NCBI GenBank assembly: GCA_937919435.1
Contig: CALFRR010000050.1
Span: 1-10,772, forward strand
Direction: 5' to 3'
DNA: 10,772 nucleotides
DNA from: an uncultured Alphaproteobacteria bacterium
GTDB lineage: Bacteria; Pseudomonadota; Alphaproteobacteria; Rhizobiales; Ancalomicrobiaceae
This document shows positions 1 to 6,215 of the stretch, one piece after another. Under the pieces are notes generated by a model, which was not told the origin of the DNA, did not search any database, and saw only the letters and a program-made list of their open reading frames with translations. The position numbers were made by a program, and so were the translations under genes. Positions within the stretch are counted from its first letter, which is position 1. Every line of letters begins with the position of its first letter.

Positions 1-1
1 G

Positions 2-1522
2 GTCTTCGCCTTCATGAGCATGGTCTTCGGCATGTTCATGGCGATCCTCGACATCCAGATCGTCTCCGCCTCGCTCGCCGAGATCCAGGCCGGACTGTCG
101 GCCTCCTCGGAGGAGATCGCCTGGGTTCAGACCGCCTATCTGATCGCCGAAGTGGTGATGATCCCGCTCTCCGGCTTCCTGTCGCGGCTGTTGTCGACCC
201 GCTGGCTGTTCACCGCCTCGGCCGCCGGCTTCACGCTGATGAGCCTGATGTGCGCCTTCTCCTCGTCGATCGAGGAGATGATCCTCTGGCGGGCGCTCCA
301 GGGCTTCATCGGCGGCGGCATGATCCCGACCGTCTTCGCCTCGGCCTTCACCATCTTCCCGCGCGAGAAGCAGCCGATCATCGCGCCGATGGTCGGGCTG
401 GTCGCCACCCTCGCCCCGACCATCGGCCCGACGGTCGGCGGCTACCTCACCGACCTCTTCTCCTGGCACTGGCTGTTCCTGGTCAATCTGGTTCCCGGCA
501 TCTTCGTCACCCTCGCCGCCTGGGCGCTGATCGACTTCGACGAACCCGACCTGTCGTTGTTCGAGAACTTCGACTGGGCCGGCCTCGCCGGGATGGCGGT
601 GTTCCTCGGTGCGCTCGAATACGTGCTGGAAGAGGGGCCGGGGAAGGGCTGGTTCGACAGCGAGCTGATCCTGATCACGGCGACGGTTTCCGCCTTCGGC
701 GCGGCGGTGTTCTTCGTCCGCGCCTTCACCGCCCGCCAGCCGATCGTCGACCTCGGCGCCTTCCTCGACCGCAACTTCTGGACCGGCAGCCTGTTCTCGT
801 TCGTCATGGGCGTCGGGCTCTACGGACTGACCTATCTCTATCCGGTCTATCTCGCCCGGGTCCGCGGCTACTCGGCGCTGATGATCGGCGAGACGATGTT
901 CGTCACCGGCATCTGCATGTTCACCGCCGCTCCGATCGTCGGCCGGCTGATGACCAAGGTCGATCCGCGTCTGATGATCGGCGTCGGCTTCTTCGGCTTC
1001 GCCATGGGCACCCTGCAGGCGTCCTTCATCACCAAGGACTGGGACTTCTGGGAACTCCTGGTGCCGCAGATGCTGCGCGGCTTCTCGATGATGGTCTGCA
1101 TGGTGCCGATCAACAATCTGGCGCTCGGTACGCTGCCGCCGGAGCGCATCAAGAACGCCTCCGGCCTCTACAACCTGACCCGCAACCTCGGCGGTGCCGT
1201 CGGTCTCGCGCTCATCAACTCGATGATGAACGACCGGACCGACCTCCATCTCGCCCGCCTCCACGAGCGTGTCGCCTGGGGGCACGAGAAGGCCGAGGAG
1301 ATGCTCGCCAACCTCACCTTCGCGATGGCCGATCGCGGGTCCGACGCCGGCCTCGCCGCCACCGCCAGACTCGCCGCGATCGTCCGCCGCGAAGCGCTGG
1401 TCTGGGCGATCGGCGACGTCTTCGCCGCGCTCACCGTCCTGTTTCTGGCCCTGGTGCTGCTCACCGGTCTGATGCGCCGTCCGCCGGCGCGTGGCGGCGG
1501 CGGAGGCGGTGGCGGGCACTGA
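2..1522 (+). CDS. MFS multidrug-type efflux transporter, DHA2 (EmrB/QacA) family, 5'-truncated
   Basis: Inner-membrane proton-coupled exporter of the 14-helix DHA2 group; the substrate cannot be read from sequence. The frame is open to the window edge and the first visible residues already belong to transmembrane helix 1, so the true start lies upstream and the ATG at 14 is probably internal. Counting from that Met, an LDIQIV motif (DHA2 motif D1-like) is at 12-17, RALQGFIGGG (motif B) at 93-102, and the antiporter motif C, ending GPTVGG, at 128-143. Hydrophobic segments continue to about residue 485. The protein ends in eight glycines and a histidine. EmrB-type pumps often pair with an upstream EmrA/HlyD adaptor, which would lie outside the window. 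The 161-nt gap and hairpin after the stop suggest it is not part of the T6SS operon. Family call is firm; the function as drug efflux is inferred. Confidence 0.93.
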   Translation, partial: VFAFMSMVFGMFMAILDIQIVSASLAEIQAGLSASSEEIAWVQTAYLIAEVVMIPLSGFLSRLLSTRWLFTASAAGFTLMSLMCAFSSSIEEMILWRALQGFIGGGMIPTVFASAFTIFPREKQPIIAPMVGLVATLAPTIGPTVGGYLTDLFSWHWLFLVNLVPGIFVTLAAWALIDFDEPDLSLFENFDWAGLAGMAVFLGALEYVLEEGPGKGWFDSELILITATVSAFGAAVFFVRAFTARQPIVDLGAFLDRNFWTGSLFSFVMGVGLYGLTYLYPVYLARVRGYSALMIGETMFVTGICMFTAAPIVGRLMTKVDPRLMIGVGFFGFAMGTLQASFITKDWDFWELLVPQMLRGFSMMVCMVPINNLALGTLPPERIKNASGLYNLTRNLGGAVGLALINSMMNDRTDLHLARLHERVAWGHEKAEEMLANLTFAMADRGSDAGLAATARLAAIVRREALVWAIGDVFAALTVLFLALVLLTGLMRRPPARGGGGGGGGH

Positions 1523-1552
1523 CCCGCCGCGCAGCGACGCGCCGTCTCCTTT

Positions 1553-1585
1553 CGCGCCGCTCCGTCAACCCGACGGGGCGGCGCG
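1553..1585 (+). terminator. Hairpin after the MFS gene, probable terminator
   Basis: An inverted repeat with arms 1553-1566 and 1572-1585 forms a 14-bp GC-rich stem with one internal G-U wobble (1561/1577) and a 5-nt loop. It starts 31 nt after the transporter stop codon, where an intrinsic terminator would be expected. No T-run follows the right arm (gggcgtcttcg), so termination efficiency is uncertain. It could instead protect the mRNA 3' end. Confidence 0.5.
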
Positions 1586-1600
1586 GGCGTCTTCGAAAGT

Positions 1601-1650
1601 GGTTGCAACCGGAGCGGAAATGAGCGGATATGTGGTAATCCGTTTCGGAT
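1601..1650 (+). promoter_or_regulatory. Candidate promoter/operator region upstream of tssA
   Basis: This part of the intergenic region is more AT-rich than its surroundings. It contains a perfect 10-bp palindrome, GGTTGCAACC (1601-1610), and an inverted repeat, ATCCG-TTT-CGGAT (1638-1650), which ends 33 nt before the tssA start. A weak sigma70-like pair, TTGCAA (1603-1608) and GATATG (1627-1632) with 18-nt spacing, lies between them. Both symmetric elements could be binding sites for a dimeric regulator. No regulator gene is visible here and no sigma54 consensus was seen. This is inference from symmetry and position only. Confidence 0.3.
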
Positions 1651-1683
1651 ACCTTCGAACTTCGTCGGCGGAGATTTGTCCGG

Positions 1684-3042
1684 ATGGCCAAGGTCGACGT
1701 CGCGAGTTTCCTGGAACCCGTCGCTGACGGTGAGCCCTGTGGCCCGGACCTCGATCTGGCCGGCGATCCCGACTTCATGAACTACACCGCCCGGGCCGAA
1801 GGTCTGCTGCCGCAGTCCTTCTTCGCCTTCGATCGGGCGTCGATCGATTTCCGGGCGGAATTCGCCACCATCGAGAGCCTGCTCGATCGCAGCCGCGATC
1901 TGCGCCTGCTCGTCCTGTGGTCGAAGCTGCAGATTCTCAACCGCGACATCGACCGTTTCGTCGACGGGCTCGAAGTGATCGCCGCGGCGCTCGCCGAACG
2001 CTGGACCGACGTTCACCCGCAGGGCGAGGGCGCCGACTATCTGTTCCGCGTCGCCACGCTGTCGGCGCTCGACGACGGTCCCCACTGCGTGCTGCCGCTG
2101 CAGTACGCGCCGTTGATCAACAATCGGCGCACCGGGCCGATCAGCTGGCGCATCGCGCAGGTCGCGGCCGGAGCGATCGCCGCCCGCGACGGCGAGCCCG
2201 CGGTCGATTCCGGTGCGGTCGACCGGGCCTTCCTCGAATGCGAGATCGCCGAACTGATCGATCGGCGCGATCGGCTGGTTCGGCTGGTCGCCGCCGTCGA
2301 CGCGATCGATGCGACCACCCTCGACCGCGGAGATTACGAGAACCGCGTCAACCTCGAGAAGCTGCGCGCCCAGGCCCGACAGATCGTCGACTTCGTCGAC
2401 GGCCACGTCGCGCGCCGCGACCCGTCGAGCGGACTGAAGCCGCCCGAAGTCCCGGCCGGCGAGGCGGCCGAGACCGGTGAGGACGGTTCCGCACCGGTCG
2501 CCTTCGTTCCGTCCGTGGCGGGACCGTCGCCCGGCGGCAGCGCCGCCGTCACCGATCGACGGTCGGCGCTCGCCGCCCTCGAGGCGGCCTGCGACTACTT
2601 CCGCCGCTCCGAGCCGTCGAGCCCGGCGCTCCTCCTGTTGCGCTACGCCCGCAAGGTGGCGGACCAGCCCTTCGCCGAGGTCGTCCGGACACTGTTGCCG
2701 GACTACGCGCCGAAGGCTTTTCTGAAACTCGGTCAGTCGTCGCTCGCCATCATGCTCGATCGGCTGAGCGAACTGACCGCCGACGAAGAAACCGGCGGTG
2801 GCGGCGAGGAGGAAGAAGCCGAGGCCGTCGCCGAATTGCCGGACTACACCGTGAGCAACCGTCGAGATGCACTGCGTCTTCTCGACGTGGTCGTCATGTT
2901 CTTCCGTTCCTCCGAACCGGGAAGCGCGGTTCCCGTGCTGATCGGACGCGCTCGTGAGTTGGCCGAGCGGGATTTCGTCTCTTTGATGCGTGAATTCTTT
3001 TCGGACTCGATGTTGCAATCGATGAAGGGTGACGACTGGTGA
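1684..3042 (+). CDS. tssA: Type VI secretion system protein TssA (ImpA N-domain), with duplicated C-terminal segment
   Basis: TssA binds the baseplate and membrane complex and coordinates tube and sheath polymerisation. The 452-aa protein opens with the ImpA_N signature: GEPCGPDL at 16-23, then RDLRLLVLWSKLQILNRDI at 71-89 and TDVHP at 108-112. A variable middle (about 170-290) is followed by two related segments, 291-340 and 392-441. Each has an RR-x-AL-x2-L core, an FR-x-SEP-x-S core and a following AR-x2-A motif. An acidic, glycine-rich linker (about 365-382) lies between them. One SEP-type segment near the C terminus is usual for one TssA class; two are unusual. The ATG at 1684 is preceded by GGAG 10 nt upstream and gives the expected N terminus. 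A 165-nt gap separates it from tssB. The name is secure; which TssA subclass it belongs to is less so. Confidence 0.95.
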   Translation: MAKVDVASFLEPVADGEPCGPDLDLAGDPDFMNYTARAEGLLPQSFFAFDRASIDFRAEFATIESLLDRSRDLRLLVLWSKLQILNRDIDRFVDGLEVIAAALAERWTDVHPQGEGADYLFRVATLSALDDGPHCVLPLQYAPLINNRRTGPISWRIAQVAAGAIAARDGEPAVDSGAVDRAFLECEIAELIDRRDRLVRLVAAVDAIDATTLDRGDYENRVNLEKLRAQARQIVDFVDGHVARRDPSSGLKPPEVPAGEAAETGEDGSAPVAFVPSVAGPSPGGSAAVTDRRSALAALEAACDYFRRSEPSSPALLLLRYARKVADQPFAEVVRTLLPDYAPKAFLKLGQSSLAIMLDRLSELTADEETGGGGEEEEAEAVAELPDYTVSNRRDALRLLDVVVMFFRSSEPGSAVPVLIGRARELAERDFVSLMREFFSDSMLQSMKGDDW

Positions 3043-3125
3043 GTCACCGGTCGGTCATGTCTTTCGTTCTGTAGCATAAATTGTCGTTCGCGACGAAGGG
3101 AGCGAGGTAAGCTGCGGATTCGAAC

Positions 3126-3154
3126 TTGAAACAATACGGCAATGGTCCGACAAT
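3126..3154 (+). promoter_or_regulatory. Candidate sigma70-type promoter for tssB and downstream genes
   Basis: TTGAAA (3126-3131), 17 nt, then GACAAT (3149-3154) matches the bacterial housekeeping consensus at 5/6 and 4/6 positions with ideal spacing. It sits in a locally AT-richer stretch of the tssA-tssB gap. Transcription would begin near 3160, about 48 nt before the tssB ATG. That predicted start also excludes the in-frame ATG at 3142 as a translation start. A TTCGAACTT motif overlaps its -35 (3119-3127). A small GGTCC-ggagg-GGACC hairpin (3160-3174) would be in the leader. Alphaproteobacterial promoters are often degenerate, so this remains a candidate. Confidence 0.35.
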
Positions 3155-3207
3155 CCGGCGGTCCGGAGGGGACCCGTCCGGCAACGGGAGAGCAGGGAGA
3201 TCCGTTC

Positions 3208-3747
3208 ATGGCCACCAGTAGCGGTCAAGCCTTCATCCGGCGCAATCGTCCGCCTCGCGTGCACATCACCTACGAAGATCCCTACGATGCCGAGAAGCAG
3301 GTGGAGATCCCGTTCGTGATGGGTGTTCTCTCCGATCTGTCGGGCAATGCTTCGGAAGTCGCCAAGCCCGACTTCGCGGACCGGGGCTTCCTCGACTTCG
3401 ACATGGACAACTTCGAGAACCGCCTGTCGGCGATCAAGCCGGCGGTGTCGTTCCGGGTCGACAACAAGCTCGCCGAGACCGAGGGCGAGCAGATGCCGGT
3501 CAAGCTGAAGTTCGAGAAGATGGAGGACTTCAGCCCGGCCTCCGTCGCCAAGCAGGTGCCGGCGCTGGCCAGCCTGCTCGAGGCCCGCACCCAGCTCGCC
3601 AACCTCCTGCGCTACATGGACGGCAAGGTCTCGGCCGAAGACGCGCTGAAGAAGCTGCTGTCCGATCCGCAGTTGATGGCGCTCCTCAAGGAACGTGCGG
3701 CCGAGCGTCCCGCGTCCGAAGCCACCGACGGGGAGGTGAAGGAATGA
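3208..3747 (+). CDS. tssB: Type VI secretion sheath small subunit TssB (VipA)
   Basis: TssB pairs with TssC to build the cytoplasmic contractile sheath around the Hcp tube. The 179-aa product has the standard length. Family hallmarks include an N terminus beginning ATSSGQAFI, then RPPRV at 14-18, the strongly conserved PFVMGVLSDLSG at 35-46, and DFDMDNFENRL at 63-73. The helical C-terminal half holds MEDFSP (105-110) and an AL-x-SLLEAR-x-QL-x-NLL stretch (119-134). The frame is open further upstream to an ATG at 3142. The start at 3208 is chosen because it matches the family N terminus and has GGGAG 8 nt upstream (3195-3199). The 22 residues before it are Gly/Pro-rich and unlike TssB. The stop overlaps the tssC start (ATGA), indicating translational coupling, which suits an obligate heterodimer. 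Confidence 0.96.
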   Translation: MATSSGQAFIRRNRPPRVHITYEDPYDAEKQVEIPFVMGVLSDLSGNASEVAKPDFADRGFLDFDMDNFENRLSAIKPAVSFRVDNKLAETEGEQMPVKLKFEKMEDFSPASVAKQVPALASLLEARTQLANLLRYMDGKVSAEDALKKLLSDPQLMALLKERAAERPASEATDGEVKE

Positions 3748-5234
3748 GCACCGAAACCTTCCGCGAGACCCAGGGCGCCGCCGGCGTCGAGACCGCCGAC
3801 GAGTTCGCCGAGTTCCTCAAGCAGAGCTTCAAGCCGCGCACCGAGCGGGCGGCGACCGAGGTCGAGAACGCGGTCACCACGCTGGTCAAGGAGGCGCTGG
3901 CCGACTCGAGCGTGATCAAGAGCGACGTCCTCGACACGATCGAGGAGATCATCGCCAAGATCGACCAGAAGCTCACCGCTCAGGTCAACGCGATCATCCA
4001 CGCCCCCGAGTTCCAGCAGATCGAGAGCGCCTGGCGCGGCCTCCACTACCTCGTCACCAATTCCGAGACCGACGCGAATCTGAAGATCCGCGTCATGAAC
4101 GCCTCGAAGAACGAGCTCTATCGCAACCTGCGGCTCTATCCCGGCGCCAAGTGGGACCAGAGCCCGCTCTTCAAGAAGGTCTACGAGCAGGAGTTCGGTC
4201 AGCTCGGCGGCGAGCCCTACGGCGCGCTGGTCGGCGACTACTACTTCAGCCATCTGCCGGCGGACGTGCAGTTGATGCGTGATCTCGCCCGCATCTCGTC
4301 GGCCGCCCACGCGCCGCTGTTCGCCGCCGCCGAGCCGACCCTGCTCGGCATGGACAGCTGGACCGAACTGATGAATCCGCGCGATCTGTCGAAGGTCTTC
4401 GACACGCCGGAGTACGCCGCCTGGAAGAGCCTGCGCGACAGTGAGGATTCCCGCTATCTCGGTCTCTGCCTGCCCCGCGTCCTGTCGCGGGTGCCCTACG
4501 GCGCCAAGACCGAGCCGGTCGAGGAGTTCGCCTTCGAAGAAGAGACCGACGGTCATCGCGGCGAGAAGTACGCCTGGATGAACGCGGCCTATGCGATGGC
4601 GGTCAACGTCAACCGGGCCTTCAAGGAATACGGCTGGTGCACGCGCATCCGCGGCGTCGAATCCGGGGGCGAGGTGGTCAATCTGCCGACCCACACCTTC
4701 CCGACCGACGACGGCGGCGTCGATCTGAAGTGCCCGACCGAAATCGCGATCACCGATCGGCGCGAGGCGGAGTTGGCAAAATCCGGCCTCATTCCGCTGA
4801 TACACCGCAAGAACACCGACAAGGCCGCGTTCATCGGGGCGCAGTCGGTCTATCGGCCGAAGAAATACGACAAGCCCGAAGCGACGGCTTCGGACAATCT
4901 GTCGTCTCGCCTTCCCTACATGTTCGCCGTGTCGCGCTTCGCGCATTATTTGAAGTGTATGGTGCGCGACAAGGTCGGGTCGATGAAGGAGACTCAGGAA
5001 CTGCAGCGTTGGCTGCAGGAGTGGATCAACCAATACGTGGATCCCAATCCGGCCGTCTCCTCGGAGATCCAGAAGGCGCGCAAGCCGCTGGCCGCCGCCG
5101 AGGTCAAGGTCGAGCCGAACGAAGAGAACCCCGGCTATTACAACGCGCGATTCTACTTGCGCCCACATTTCCAATTGGAAGGCATGGACGTCGGCATGAG
5201 CCTCGTGTCGCGGTTGCCGGGAGGGCAGAAGTGA
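3744..5234 (+). CDS. tssC: Type VI secretion sheath large subunit TssC (VipB)
   Basis: TssC is the larger sheath component. Its contraction propels the Hcp tube, and ClpV then disassembles it. The 496-aa length is typical. Conserved blocks visible are FQQIESAWRGLHYLV (90-104), YGALVGDYYF (159-168), the segment FAHYLKCMVRDKVGS (399-413), and the C-terminal block from YYNARFYLRP (465-474) through GMDVGMSLVSRLP (480-492). The extreme N terminus carries an amphipathic stretch, ADEFAEFLKQSF (18-29), in the region where VipB is known to present its ClpV-binding helix; assigning that role here is inference. The start overlaps the tssB stop by 4 nt and is served by GGAGG at 3732-3736. Codon use relaxes toward A/T-ending codons between about 4776 and 5009, including a rare ATA, though the protein stays family-like throughout. 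Confidence 0.97.
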   Translation: MSTETFRETQGAAGVETADEFAEFLKQSFKPRTERAATEVENAVTTLVKEALADSSVIKSDVLDTIEEIIAKIDQKLTAQVNAIIHAPEFQQIESAWRGLHYLVTNSETDANLKIRVMNASKNELYRNLRLYPGAKWDQSPLFKKVYEQEFGQLGGEPYGALVGDYYFSHLPADVQLMRDLARISSAAHAPLFAAAEPTLLGMDSWTELMNPRDLSKVFDTPEYAAWKSLRDSEDSRYLGLCLPRVLSRVPYGAKTEPVEEFAFEEETDGHRGEKYAWMNAAYAMAVNVNRAFKEYGWCTRIRGVESGGEVVNLPTHTFPTDDGGVDLKCPTEIAITDRREAELAKSGLIPLIHRKNTDKAAFIGAQSVYRPKKYDKPEATASDNLSSRLPYMFAVSRFAHYLKCMVRDKVGSMKETQELQRWLQEWINQYVDPNPAVSSEIQKARKPLAAAEVKVEPNEENPGYYNARFYLRPHFQLEGMDVGMSLVSRLPGGQK

Positions 5235-5248
5235 AGTGATCCGGCGTT

Positions 5249-5348
5249 CCGCCGATCGGCGGGCGCCCGTTCCGGACAGCATCGGTTTCGAGACAACCCC
5301 CTGGGGAGGGGGCTCCGGTCCATCGTGCTCCGCATCGATCGACCGGAG
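5249..5348 (+). promoter_or_regulatory. Structured leader between tssC and hcp
   Basis: Three consecutive symmetric elements fill the tssC-hcp gap. They are a perfect 14-bp palindrome, CCGCCGATCGGCGG (5249-5262), a G/C hairpin CCCCCT-GGGG-AGGGGG (5297-5312), and an exact 8-bp inverted repeat CTCCGGTC/GACCGGAG (5313-5320 and 5341-5348, 20-nt loop). The last ends 7 nt before the hcp ribosome-binding site, so it would leave that site exposed. Plausible roles are stabilising a processed hcp transcript, partial termination of the upstream mRNA, or a protein-binding operator. The symmetry is seen directly; the role is inferred. Confidence 0.45.
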
Positions 5349-5368
5349 TTCTTCGAGGAGGAATCGCA

Positions 5369-5863
5369 ATGCCTCAGACCAGCAAGTACGGGTTCATCAA
5401 GATCGGCAATCTGAAGGGCGAATCGCAGGACAGTCAGCATCAGGGCTGGATCGACGTCCTCGATTGGTCCTGGGGCGCGACCAACCACGGTTCGGGTCAG
5501 ATGGGCTCGGGCTCCGGCACCGGACGCGGCACCGTCCAGGACTTCATGTTCCGCAAGTTGGTCGACACGACCAGCACCTATCTCGCCCAGAACCTCCTGC
5601 AGGGCGAGCACTTCGACAAGGCGACCTTCGAACTCCTGAAGTCGGGCGGCAAGAATCCGCTCGTCTACTACAAGGTCGAGTTCGATCAGGTCTTCATCTC
5701 GAGCCTGCTGTTCGGCGGTGACGCCGAGGGCGGCGCATTCACCGAGACGCTCACCTTCAACTTCCGCAAGTTCAAGGCGACCTACACCTCTCAGACGGCG
5801 CAGGGCGGCAAGGGCGAGAGTTCCGATCTCGGTTGGGACACCGCGTCGAACAAGGAAGTCTGA
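5369..5863 (+). CDS. hcp: Hcp, type VI secretion inner tube protein (TssD)
   Basis: Hcp hexamers stack into the tube that is fired from the cell, and they also chaperone small effectors in the ring lumen. The 164-aa product is the normal size, with no extra effector domain. Recognisable positions are GFIKIGNLKGES (8-19), the GWIDVLDWSWGA strand pair (26-37) typical of Hcp1, a Gly/Ser-rich extended loop (about 41-54), a VQDFMFRK-x-VD helix region (56-66), and a C-terminal beta strand, LTFNFRKFKATYT (128-140). The start has the best ribosome-binding site in the window, AGGAGG at 5356-5361, 7 nt before the ATG. This fits the high Hcp output a T6SS needs. Structured non-coding segments flank the gene on both sides, suggesting it may be expressed differently from its neighbours. 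Confidence 0.97.
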   Translation: MPQTSKYGFIKIGNLKGESQDSQHQGWIDVLDWSWGATNHGSGQMGSGSGTGRGTVQDFMFRKLVDTTSTYLAQNLLQGEHFDKATFELLKSGGKNPLVYYKVEFDQVFISSLLFGGDAEGGAFTETLTFNFRKFKATYTSQTAQGGKGESSDLGWDTASNKEV

Positions 5864-6215
5864 CACGCGTCGGCGCACGCGGGCTCGGCCGATCGCCGGT
5901 TCGCGCCGCGGTCGTGCCCTCGGAGGCCTCCTCCGAGGGCGACGCATCGGAAGATGTGGCGCGATGGATCGGGACGCCGACGGCGGCGTTCCGATCACCT
6001 CTCCGCGGTCGCGTCCGGAGGTCCCTGCTCGGGAGCGCGGTGGTGCCGGTCGGCGGTCTTCTCCGACGGCCCGAGCCGGGTCTCCCGGGTGATCCGCGGT
6101 CGCCGCGGCGACGACGCGAGGGCGGCGATCCATGTCCGCCGGTTCGCGCAGGAGGGTTTCGTCCGGGTCGCGGGTCGCCGCGGGGTCGGCCGGTCACGAG
6201 AGGGACGTCGGCGGG
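5864..6215 (+). other. 352-nt intergenic region between hcp and tssE
   Basis: I find no convincing gene here. The open frames in this stretch encode Arg/Ser/Gly/Pro-rich sequence typical of out-of-frame GC-rich DNA and show no domain. It contains several inverted repeats: CGCGT/ACGCG just after the hcp stop, the strong hairpin at 5916-5940 (listed separately), and CCGCGG-TCG-CCGCGG (6094-6108). It also has a tandem CGGGTCG repeat (6164-6177). In the P. aeruginosa H1-T6SS, the accessory gene tagJ occupies this position. The last 84 nt (6132-6215) could be an N-terminal extension of tssE if an upstream start is used. Confidence 0.7.
5916..5940 (+). terminator. Strong hairpin downstream of hcp
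   Basis: A perfect 11-bp inverted repeat (arms 5916-5926 and 5930-5940, loop CCT) begins 52 nt after the hcp stop codon. The stem is GC-rich and very stable, but no T-run follows (gacgcatcgg). It is a candidate partial terminator or 3'-end stabiliser that would raise hcp mRNA relative to the tssE-tssF-tssG-clpV segment. With no promoter recognised between it and tssE, complete termination would strand the downstream genes, so read-through is likely. Confidence 0.5.

Noticed and set aside
250..1623. 457-aa + strand frame inside and past the transporter
   Set aside because: Arg/Pro/Asp-rich out-of-frame reading of the MFS gene; the real frame has all DHA2 motifs.
1168..3018. 616-aa open frame on the - strand opposite the transporter end and tssA
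   Set aside because: It is rich in Arg, Gly and Asp/Glu shadow composition, crosses the intergenic hairpin and lies opposite a clear tssA. GC-rich codon bias creates long antisense frames.
3142..3207. Longer start for tssB at 3142
   Set aside because: The added residues are Gly/Pro-rich and unlike TssB, and the ATG lies inside the proposed promoter. The 3208 start has a good ribosome-binding site and the family N terminus.
4876..4893. CCGAAGC-gacg-GCTTCGG hairpin inside tssC
   Set aside because: A 7-bp stem inside coding sequence is expected by chance in GC-rich DNA. It is noted only as part of the codon-use shift.
1523..5368. Sigma54 promoters upstream of tssA, tssB or hcp
   Set aside because: T6SS loci are often sigma54-dependent, so I looked for the GG-N10-GC core with TGGCAC/TTGCW flanks in the three gaps. 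No convincing match was found.
3612..5369. 585-aa open frame on the - strand opposite tssC
   Set aside because: Antisense shadow of tssC with no recognisable domain and no separate promoter or ribosome-binding site.
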